The position numbers and the translations under genes are program-made. From the NCBI GenBank assembly GCA_964590645.1, contig CAZPYJ010000002.1:1-64000 (forward strand): 64,000 nt of DNA, in the 5' to 3' direction. Positions 17,535 through 24,988 of the stretch are shown here, piece after piece (the first letter of the stretch is position 1; every line of letters starts with the position of its first letter). The DNA comes from JAGNHN01 sp964590645 (GTDB lineage Bacteria; Bacteroidota; Bacteroidia; Bacteroidales; JAGNHN01). The notes below the pieces were generated by a model that ran no database searches, was not told the DNA's origin, and worked only from the letters and a program-made list of their open reading frames with translations.

Positions 17535-18815
17535 ATGAAAAAAATGCTCCTCCTTTCCGTCCTCCTGATGGCTGTACTGAAATCTACCGCCCAAATGGTG
17601 GTGGATGACCGCCTTTTTTATCTGACCTATGAAAATGGCCCGGACCAGAGCGGGATGTTGTATTATCTCCAGAATTGGGCAGGCTCCGGCCTCCTCACAC
17701 CGGTACTGGTCAGTCAGGATACCTTCAGAGACATACATATACCTGAATTCCCCCCACAACCATATTCCACAGGCAACCTCCTCGCCAGCGGAAAACACAG
17801 TGTTTGGTATTCTTTGTATTTCGCTTCTCTTCCAACTGTTGTGCTGGTCGATAGCAATGTCAATGCCCGCCGTGGATTCCTGGATCAGGTCCAGGGTCGC
17901 CGAATGTATCTCTGTGTGGATACCCCCTATTTCCGCATCTACGGAAATCAGGGCCTGGAGTACTCCCTCAGCGAAACGGAGGTCCCGGTTGATTTTACCG
18001 ATGCCCTGTACGCAGATCAGCATTTTTATGTCTTGTATCCTGATGAATTGCGCATTATAAACCTGAACCAGCCCGGCCAGGCTGTTGCCATACTGCCAAC
18101 CCCCAAGCCTTTTCCTTTTGGCGGTGTCAATACCTGGCTGCACCTCTTGCCGGATGCATCAGGGCAGGAAAGACTTCATATCGTGATAGAGTACTATACC
18201 GCACTGATGCGCACCTCTCTTATTTCCCTTGATACCAGCACAATGGGCTTCGATTCCCTTTTTCACTACAATACCTTTTCCAATTATTACAAACCCCTGG
18301 TGTCGATGGATAAGTTGTATATGGAGAACTTCGACACCCATTACGACCCTTTCACCCAATCGGTGCACTTTAGCAGTCAAGCCGGGTTTCCCCAGTATCA
18401 TCCTGTCGGGAGATATTTGATCTATGGGGATTTTTATCTCCATCGGGCTGACCAACAGGAGGTTTATATGGCTGATATGCCAGGAAACCAGGTGTTAAAG
18501 GCTTTTCTCGGAAAGGATGTGATCAAGTTCGCTCATTGGTTTTCTGTGGTGGGAGCAGCATCTTCCAGGGATCAGGCTTTCCCTTTCCTTGTACAGTCAT
18601 TGCCAGAGCATCTCCAAATCCAGGCTTTAAACCCGGACCTGCCCCTGCACGAAGTCTGTCTGTATAATCTGGACGGAAGCTGCCTCTACCGGGAGGAGGT
18701 GCCAAAGCTTTCTTCCCTGCGCATCCCTCTCAATTTTAGCCCCCGTATCCTCATCCTTGCCCTTAGGAATGAACAAGGATGGCATTATCGGAAGCAAGCG
18801 CGAATCACGCCGTAA
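17535..18815 (+). CDS. Secreted protein with probable T9SS sorting tail
   Basis: A 426-residue protein with a signal peptide (MKKMLLLSVLLMAVLKSTAQ, cleavage after TAQ). The ATG at 17535 is used because seven extra residues upstream would disrupt that signal. The body has no family I recognise. It contains repeated aromatic/aspartate strands of a possible beta-propeller or beta-sandwich. The last ~75 residues (PEHLQIQALNPDLPLHEVCL, then a YNLDGSCLY strand and a basic end) resemble a type A T9SS C-terminal sorting domain, though the usual YPNP start is degenerate. It is probably exported by the Sec and Por systems. Function unknown. Confidence 0.65.
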   Translation: MKKMLLLSVLLMAVLKSTAQMVVDDRLFYLTYENGPDQSGMLYYLQNWAGSGLLTPVLVSQDTFRDIHIPEFPPQPYSTGNLLASGKHSVWYSLYFASLPTVVLVDSNVNARRGFLDQVQGRRMYLCVDTPYFRIYGNQGLEYSLSETEVPVDFTDALYADQHFYVLYPDELRIINLNQPGQAVAILPTPKPFPFGGVNTWLHLLPDASGQERLHIVIEYYTALMRTSLISLDTSTMGFDSLFHYNTFSNYYKPLVSMDKLYMENFDTHYDPFTQSVHFSSQAGFPQYHPVGRYLIYGDFYLHRADQQEVYMADMPGNQVLKAFLGKDVIKFAHWFSVVGAASSRDQAFPFLVQSLPEHLQIQALNPDLPLHEVCLYNLDGSCLYREEVPKLSSLRIPLNFSPRILILALRNEQGWHYRKQARITP

Positions 18816-18911
18816 AAGTTTTTTATTATATTAATTACCAGCCGAATAGACAGCGTTTTCCTTGCTTTGGACAGCAGGTAATTTATACTGAATTTAAATT
18901 AAAAAAATTTG

Positions 18912-18923
18912 GGTAAATTTACC
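18912..18923. promoter_or_regulatory. Perfect palindrome GGTAAATTTACC upstream of the fur-like gene
   Basis: A 12-bp perfect dyad, 19 bp before the start codon of the Fur-family regulator, in a very A/T-rich stretch. The position suits an autoregulatory operator. It does not match the classical 19-bp Fur box in full. Confidence 0.35.
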
Positions 18924-18942
18924 GCCACAAACAGAGGCATTG

Positions 18943-19425
18943 ATGAAGGATCAAAACCAGAGCGATACACTTGATGCTGTAAAGAAGATTTTTACAGAGT
19001 ACCTGGAGAAGAACGGCCACCGAAAGACACCGGAGCGCTATACCATCCTGAAGGAGATTTACTCTACTCCCGGACATTTCGACATAGAGAGCCTGTATAT
19101 CCGGATGAAGAACAACAAATACCGGGTAAGCCGGGCCACTTTATACAATACCATTGAGCTGCTGCTCGACTGCAACCTGGTGATCAAACACCAATTTGGA
19201 AACAATTGTGCACAGTTTGAGAAAAGCTTCCGATCAGGGCAGCACGATCATTTCATTTGCGTGGACACCGGCAAGGTGCTCGAATTTTGCGACCCCAGAG
19301 TACAGGAGATCAAGAATTCGGTGGAGCGCCTGCTGGGTGTGAAGGTAACAAACCATTCCCTGACTTTTTATGGCCGTTGTGAGGATAAGGCGGCTAAAAG
19401 GTCAGAAATTCCTGCTGGAAAATAA
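18943..19425 (+). CDS. Fur-family transcriptional regulator
   Basis: A 160-residue metal-responsive repressor. The winged-helix N-terminus contains KNGHRKTPERYTILKEIY and KYRVSRATLYNTIELL. The dimerisation domain carries the metal-binding HDHFICVDTGKVLEFCD. The structural CxxC pairs of many Fur/Zur proteins are not complete. Whether it senses iron, zinc or peroxide cannot be settled. It is followed after 6 bp by purA. The ATG at 18943 is preferred over the adjoining TTG. Confidence 0.88.
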   Translation: MKDQNQSDTLDAVKKIFTEYLEKNGHRKTPERYTILKEIYSTPGHFDIESLYIRMKNNKYRVSRATLYNTIELLLDCNLVIKHQFGNNCAQFEKSFRSGQHDHFICVDTGKVLEFCDPRVQEIKNSVERLLGVKVTNHSLTFYGRCEDKAAKRSEIPAGK

Positions 19426-19431
19426 GACGTT

Positions 19432-20763
19432 ATGAGTAGTGTGAAAGGACTGGATGTCCTGCTAGGCCTTCAATGGGGAGACGAAGGCAAGGGAAAGATT
19501 GTGGATGTGCTCTCCCCCCATTACGATATTGTCGCCCGTTTTCAGGGCGGACCCAATGCGGGCCATACCCTCCATTTTCAGGGCCGCAAACACATCCTGC
19601 ACCTGATTCCCTCGGGCATCTTCCGTCCGCAAACAATGAACCTGATCGGGAATGGGGTGATCATTGATCCCCTGATACTGATGCAGGAAATTTTGCGTCT
19701 GCGGGAGAGCGGACTGGATCCGGCCCAAAACCTGCTGATCAGCCGGAAAGCCCATTTGATCCTGCCTACCCACCGCCTGCTGGATGCCGCCCAGGAAGCA
19801 GCCAGAGGCAAAGATTGTATCGGCAGCACCCTCAAAGGGATAGGGCCCGCTTATGCCGAAAAAACCTCACGCCAGGGTTTGCGCGTCGGAGATATCCGGA
19901 GCGATGGATTCAAAGCGAAGTATGAAGCCCTGAGAAAAAAGCACCTAGAACAATGCCGGTTCCTTGGCTTTGATGTTCAGGCGTATCAGCTGGATCGCAC
20001 CTTTGGTTTTGATGCCTATGAAGCTGAATGGCTCAAAGCCGCCGACAGCATTGCAGATCTTCCCCTGGTGGACAGCGAATACTTCATCAACCAACAACTG
20101 GATGAAGGCAAACAGGTGCTGGCCGAGGGAGCACAGGGTACTTTGCTCGACCTGGATTTCGGTTCCTACCCCTTTGTGACTTCCTCCAATACTACCATTG
20201 CCGGTGTTTGCAGCGGTCTTGGGGTAGCTCCTTCCCGTATCCGAAATGTATTCGGGATTGTCAAAGCCTATTGCACCCGGGTGGGCAGCGGACCCTTTCC
20301 CACCGAATTACTCGACGAAACCGGCCAGAGACTCCGGGATGAAGGCAATGAATACGGCAGCACCACCGGCCGGCCTCGGCGCTGCGGCTGGCTCGACCTG
20401 CCTGCCCTGAAGTATGCCGTAATGCTCAATGGGGTTACCCATCTCCTGCTAACCAAAGCTGATGTGCTGAACTCCTTCGAAGAAGTCAAAGCCGCAGTGG
20501 CCTATGAACTGGATGGAAACAGGCATACCCGGCTACCCTTCGAGCTCGCTCAGCCCGGTCTGGAAGCCGTTTATGCTTCAAAACCCGGATGGCAGCAGCC
20601 CCTGAGGGGGATCACACACTTCGATGCCTTGCCCACAGCCCTTCAGGAGTATATTCAATTTATTGAAATCGAAACACATACACCCGTTTCCCTGCTTTCC
20701 TGCGGGCCCGACAGGGAAGAAACCATCATACGGGAGAATTTTTTACATTTATGGGCTTCTTAA
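19432..20763 (+). CDS. purA: Adenylosuccinate synthetase
   Basis: A 443-residue enzyme forming adenylosuccinate from IMP, aspartate and GTP. It shows the P-loop-like GLQWGDEGKGKIVD at residues 12-25, the NAGHT signature, and GPAYAEKTSRQGLRVGD. GAQGTLLDLDFGSYPFVTSS and the late RTGRPRRCGW-type sequence (STTGRPRRCGWLD) are also present. The length is typical. It lies in the same transcription unit as the Fur-family gene 6 bp upstream. Confidence 0.95.
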   Translation: MSSVKGLDVLLGLQWGDEGKGKIVDVLSPHYDIVARFQGGPNAGHTLHFQGRKHILHLIPSGIFRPQTMNLIGNGVIIDPLILMQEILRLRESGLDPAQNLLISRKAHLILPTHRLLDAAQEAARGKDCIGSTLKGIGPAYAEKTSRQGLRVGDIRSDGFKAKYEALRKKHLEQCRFLGFDVQAYQLDRTFGFDAYEAEWLKAADSIADLPLVDSEYFINQQLDEGKQVLAEGAQGTLLDLDFGSYPFVTSSNTTIAGVCSGLGVAPSRIRNVFGIVKAYCTRVGSGPFPTELLDETGQRLRDEGNEYGSTTGRPRRCGWLDLPALKYAVMLNGVTHLLLTKADVLNSFEEVKAAVAYELDGNRHTRLPFELAQPGLEAVYASKPGWQQPLRGITHFDALPTALQEYIQFIEIETHTPVSLLSCGPDREETIIRENFLHLWAS

Positions 20764-20774
20764 GTCCTGCTCCA

Positions 20775-22511
20775 ATGAAACAACTGTTTTTTCTCATTGC
20801 CCTGCTGATCGCAATCCCCCTTTTCAGTCAGAAGGTGAATGCTGACGATGTACCTCCGGCTGTGACCGAAAGCCTGAATAAAGCCTTCGATGGATTAAAA
20901 GTACGGGGCTGGGAGCTGGTGGAAAATGAATACCAGGCCCGGGTGCGCCTGGATGGAGCCAACGCCTACCTGTGCTTTGCTCCGGATGGATCATTTCTCA
21001 GAACGACTTTCCCCATCGATCCACGCGAACTTCCCAGCTCCCTGCTGAACTATGTCAATGAAAAATTTACCAATGTAAGCTTCTACCGGAGTGAACTGAT
21101 TGAGAAGGAAGATGGCGAGGAATTCTATTTCATCGAACTCAGAAAGGAAGGACTGGCCCAGGGCAAACTCACAGAACTTAAATTTGATCCTATGGGAGAA
21201 CTTCTCCACCGGGAGGATTTTCAGGTGGTGGAGGAAGTAGTCGAAGTAGCCCCGAGGGAGAAAAAAACGAAGGAACCCAAGGCAAGAAAAGAAAAGGGCC
21301 AGGAAGCTGAACCAGAACAAGAAATACGCTTCCCGGAAAGCCAGGTGCCTGAAAAGGTCAGGACAAACTTTACCCGCCGTTTCCGCAATGCGGAAGAGCT
21401 GGAATGGGATACTGCTGCAAACAATTATGTCGCCAGCTTTTTTATGGGCGACCTGCTGAGGGAAGTCCATTTTTCCAAAGATGGAGAATGGCTGATGAGC
21501 AGGGAAGAAATGGATCCCGACCGGATCTATGCACCCGTAATGCGTTACGTCACTGAAGAGTACGACAGATCATACAGCCTCGAGTATGCCGAGAAAATCA
21601 CCCGGAATGACCGCTCATCCAACTACTATGTCGAACTGTCTCAGAAAATCAGGGGGCTTGATTACAACCCTGTAACCAAGCTGTTTTTCGACAAAACCGG
21701 CCGCATTGAAAAAGTGGAAGAACCGGATCTGCCTGAGGAGGAAGAAGAGGTCGTCTCAGATCTGTATGACCCTGGCTTCGAGGATATGTTGGACGAAGAC
21801 CTGGAAGACCTGGCCGGTGGACCAGTGAAGGATGCCCAGATTAAAGAAAGTGAGCTGCCTTCCGGGGTTCCCACCTACATCTATGGACAGTATCCTGAAA
21901 TTAAGATCAGAGAGTCAGTGATAGAACAGGATCAGGAGTGGGGCACCGTCTATCGCATCGTCGTCAGCAAGGAAGGACTGATGCAGGAAAAATACAATAT
22001 CTTTTTCGACCGCAAAGGGAATATGCTGGAAGACAATGTGCCTTCTGACCTTTTTGCAAAGCAAAAAAGCTCAGTACCTGAAGAAGAAGAGGATGTATAC
22101 TACGAGGACCGCACCACCCTGCCTGCTGCCAATGTGCCGGATAATGTGGTGAAGTATTTTGAACGCCGCTTTCCCCGTGCAGAAGAATTGAGCTGGCTGG
22201 AAGAGGAGGACTATTACACTGCACGTTTCTATTACCGCGAACTGCTCCATCACACCACCTTCGACAAAGATGCCGTGCTCTTGTCCACCAAAACCGAAAT
22301 GGAACCCGACAGGGTTTACCGGCCAATCCTGATGTATGTGGAGGAAAACTATCCCAAATACAAAATTGACTATTCGGAGAAGGTCATCCGGAAAGACAGG
22401 AACAATTATTATTACGTGGAACTCTACACCCGCAAACGGGATCTGCCTGAAATGGTTTATTTATATTTTGACAAGATGGGCAAGCCCATTGATGATGCCC
22501 CCGAGTTGTAA
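20775..22511 (+). CDS. Secreted PepSY-like repeat protein
   Basis: A 578-residue exported protein. The signal peptide MKQLFFLIALLIAIPLFSQ sets the start at 20775, eight residues inside the longer frame. At least three PepSY-like units follow, each starting with VP-x-x-V-x-x-x-F. Examples are VPPAVTESLNKAF, VPEKVRTNFTRRF and VPDNVVKYFERRFP. Each continues into YxAxF/F-x-MGDLL-type strands and a FDKxG turn. Two acidic linkers rich in E/K separate the units. Proteins of this kind (PF11396-like) are common in the Bacteroidota periplasm with unknown ligand. The gene is followed by an OstA-like gene 39 bp on, suggesting an envelope role. Confidence 0.7.
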   Translation: MKQLFFLIALLIAIPLFSQKVNADDVPPAVTESLNKAFDGLKVRGWELVENEYQARVRLDGANAYLCFAPDGSFLRTTFPIDPRELPSSLLNYVNEKFTNVSFYRSELIEKEDGEEFYFIELRKEGLAQGKLTELKFDPMGELLHREDFQVVEEVVEVAPREKKTKEPKARKEKGQEAEPEQEIRFPESQVPEKVRTNFTRRFRNAEELEWDTAANNYVASFFMGDLLREVHFSKDGEWLMSREEMDPDRIYAPVMRYVTEEYDRSYSLEYAEKITRNDRSSNYYVELSQKIRGLDYNPVTKLFFDKTGRIEKVEEPDLPEEEEEVVSDLYDPGFEDMLDEDLEDLAGGPVKDAQIKESELPSGVPTYIYGQYPEIKIRESVIEQDQEWGTVYRIVVSKEGLMQEKYNIFFDRKGNMLEDNVPSDLFAKQKSSVPEEEEDVYYEDRTTLPAANVPDNVVKYFERRFPRAEELSWLEEEDYYTARFYYRELLHHTTFDKDAVLLSTKTEMEPDRVYRPILMYVEENYPKYKIDYSEKVIRKDRNNYYYVELYTRKRDLPEMVYLYFDKMGKPIDDAPEL

Positions 22512-22550
22512 ACAGCCGATGCAGAGAAAGGGCGAAGCCCGAAACGATAA

Positions 22551-24062
22551 ATGAAATTATCCTATACCCTCTTATGGCTATGGCTGAGCGCCCTTTGCCT
22601 GTGGCCGACGCACGCCTTGCAGGCCCAGAAGAAGATGGTAGACCTGAAGCGGGCCGATCGGATGGCCTTTGATAAAGCACGCAGCGACGTCCGTATCGTC
22701 ACCGGAAACGTACTTTTTGAGCACGATTCCGCCCTGCTCTATTGCGACTCCGCTGTCTTCAATGAAGTGGCCAACCACGTGGAAGCCTATGGAAATGTAC
22801 GCATCAGGGTGAATGATACGCTGAATATCTTTGGAGATGCCCTGTTTTATGATGGGAAAACCCGCATCGCCCGTTTGCTCGACAATGTCCGGCTGGTGGA
22901 TAACACCACCACCCTCGAAACGCCGGAGCTGGAGTTCGACCGCAACAGCAAGATCGCGCGCTACGAGAGAGGGGGCGTTATAGTAGACCAGAGGAACAAG
23001 CTCGTAAGTAAACGAGGTCGCTATTTTACCCCGGATAAGCAGTTCTATTTCCGCGACAGTGTTCGCCTTCACAATCCAAAATACGACATTGCCTCTGATA
23101 CCCTGCATTATAATGCCCGGACTGAGCTGGCTGAGTTTTTCGGGGAGACTGAAATCGTGAGCGAGGAGAACACCATTTTGTGCCGGAAAGGCTGGTACGA
23201 TACACGCCTCGATATTTCCAGCTTCAGCCGCAGGGCCCGCCTGCTGATGAAGGAGCAAACCCTGAGCGGCGACAGCCTTTACTATGACCGTAAGCTGGAA
23301 ACCGGTGAAGCATACCGCAATGTGGTAATGGTGGATTCGGCCAAAGACCTGATTATTTACGGGCAGTTTGCCCGCTATGAAGAGGCTGCCGGAAAAGCGC
23401 TGGTCATCGATTCAGCCCAGGCTGTCATTGCGGATGGACCCGATTCCTTATACCTTCACGCCGACACCCTCTATGCCGTGTTTGACACTGCCGGAGAAAC
23501 CGAGGCCCTGTATGCATATTACCGTATGAAATTCTTCCGTACTGATATGCAGGGAATGGCAGACTCCCTGTCCTACCTGATGAAAGATTCCCTGATCTGG
23601 ATGCTGGGCAATCCTGTCCTCTGGTCTGAGGAATACCAGATGAACTCCGATAGCATTCGGATTGAAATGCGGAATGAAAAAGTGGACCAAGTCTTCTTTC
23701 TTCAAAATGCCTTCATCGCAGCCCTTGAAGATACCCATCAATACAACCAACTCAAAGGCAGGTCTATGACCGGTTTTTTCAGGGACAATGAAATGCATAA
23801 GATGAAAATCTTCGGCAATGCAGAAACCTTGTATTATGTGCTCGAGGAAGACGGAAGCCTGATGGGGATCAATAAAGCGGTGAGCAGCGACATTACGCTG
23901 CGGTTCAGAGATGGAAAGATATGGGAAATGGTTTACTATACCCAACCTGAGGCTGTACTGTATCCACCCAGCCAGTTCCCGGTGCAGATGCGCTTTCTGG
24001 AGGGCTTTGACTGGAAATCTGCCCGCCGTCCCCGACAGGCTGCAGATATTTTCAGGTGGTGA
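22551..24062 (+). CDS. OstA/LptA-like periplasmic protein
   Basis: A 503-residue exported protein with signal peptide (ends HALQAQ). It contains the repeated OstA-type beta strands seen in LptA and the N-terminus of LptD: DVRIVTGNVLFEHDSALLYC, NHVEAYGNVRI, and DALFYDGKTRIARLLDNV. In the Bacteroidota this OstA_2-type protein is thought to help carry lipopolysaccharide across the periplasm. The LptD-like gene lies 0.9 kb away on the other strand, which supports the role. It is probably co-transcribed with the PepSY-like gene upstream. Confidence 0.78.
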   Translation: MKLSYTLLWLWLSALCLWPTHALQAQKKMVDLKRADRMAFDKARSDVRIVTGNVLFEHDSALLYCDSAVFNEVANHVEAYGNVRIRVNDTLNIFGDALFYDGKTRIARLLDNVRLVDNTTTLETPELEFDRNSKIARYERGGVIVDQRNKLVSKRGRYFTPDKQFYFRDSVRLHNPKYDIASDTLHYNARTELAEFFGETEIVSEENTILCRKGWYDTRLDISSFSRRARLLMKEQTLSGDSLYYDRKLETGEAYRNVVMVDSAKDLIIYGQFARYEEAAGKALVIDSAQAVIADGPDSLYLHADTLYAVFDTAGETEALYAYYRMKFFRTDMQGMADSLSYLMKDSLIWMLGNPVLWSEEYQMNSDSIRIEMRNEKVDQVFFLQNAFIAALEDTHQYNQLKGRSMTGFFRDNEMHKMKIFGNAETLYYVLEEDGSLMGINKAVSSDITLRFRDGKIWEMVYYTQPEAVLYPPSQFPVQMRFLEGFDWKSARRPRQAADIFRW

Positions 24063-24100
24063 TCAGGCCTGAGAAAAGTGTGCAGAAGATCCTATCGCGC

Positions 24101-24478
24101 TTATTCCGCTTTTTCTTTGATTCTGTTCCCGCTGAAATATTCATTGTAATCCATCCCGAAGCGTCGCTTAAACTGCAAGACCCCTGCAATCAGGGTACCG
24201 ATCTGTTCTTCTCTGTAATAGAGTCTGAGTACGGTGGAGGAAGGCCCTGAGAGGCGCACCAGAAATTCGCCTTGTCCCTCGCTCAACGAGATATGTACTA
24301 CGGAGTCACTCACAGCCGTGAGCGTCACAACGCAATTGGGATAGCTTTGGTCATTTTGCTGCAAACGCCCCTCATATTCGCCGGCCACTGCGGTGGCGTA
24401 TGAATCCGGACTGAGTTGCTGGGCGATGGGACCGCAGGCGATCAACACCCATAAAAGGAGAGGGAGCATCCAACGCAT
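24101..24478 (-). CDS. Small hypothetical lipoprotein
   Basis: A 125-residue protein with a lipoprotein signal (LLLWVLIAC, lipid cysteine at residue 15). The rest reads as a short beta-rich domain (GEYEGRLQQNDQSYPNCVVTL, then VVHISLSEGQGEF and a YYREE strand). No family is recognised. It probably sits in the outer or inner membrane leaflet facing the periplasm. TATCTTTA upstream is one base off a -7 box. Confidence 0.6.
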   Translation of the reverse strand: MRWMLPLLLWVLIACGPIAQQLSPDSYATAVAGEYEGRLQQNDQSYPNCVVTLTAVSDSVVHISLSEGQGEFLVRLSGPSSTVLRLYYREEQIGTLIAGVLQFKRRFGMDYNEYFSGNRIKEKAE

Positions 24479-24520
24479 TTGGCTATTCTTTTTCCGTGTA
24501 AAGATAGAAAAGCTTCCTGA

Positions 24521-24907
24521 TCATAAACGAGCCAGGACGCCCTTCATAATGTTGCCTACCTCTGCAGCTACTCCCTTGAGCTCGGCATTGTCCATTCCTG
24601 CCATCATTTGCTCCACATCCATCGCCGCTACTTCAATGTTCCCCTCCCCCTGCTCAATCAGGATGACATTGCAAGGCAGCAAAACGCCGAGCTTATCCTC
24701 AGCCTGAAGGGCTCTGTGCGCATAAACCGGATTACAAGCCCCCAGGATATGGTAGGTTTTAAAATCGATTCCCAACTTTTCCTTTAAGGTGGCACTGACA
24801 TCCATTTCCGTCTTGATGGCAAAACCCTCTTCCCTCAAGAGTGCAATGGTCTTTTCCCTGATGGCGAAAAAGTCGCCTTTTACATTCTTACTGAAATAGT
24901 ACTGCAT
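24521..24907 (-). CDS. DUF302 domain protein
   Basis: A 128-residue cytoplasmic protein matching DUF302 across its length. The features are AIREKTIALLREEGFAIKTE, LKEKLGIDFKTYHILGACNP and LPCNVILIEQGEG. The GACNP and LPCNV cysteines are conserved in the family. Function is unknown; members are often found near redox or sulfur genes. It sits between the lipoprotein gene and the LptD-like gene on the same strand. Confidence 0.82.
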   Translation of the reverse strand: MQYYFSKNVKGDFFAIREKTIALLREEGFAIKTEMDVSATLKEKLGIDFKTYHILGACNPVYAHRALQAEDKLGVLLPCNVILIEQGEGNIEVAAMDVEQMMAGMDNAELKGVAAEVGNIMKGVLARL

Positions 24908-24988
24908 CGCGCATAAGTATTAATGGTTATTACATCGATGAACAAGGCTGAGGGGATTTGGTTTAGCTCCCTTCTCATCCAGAGATGG

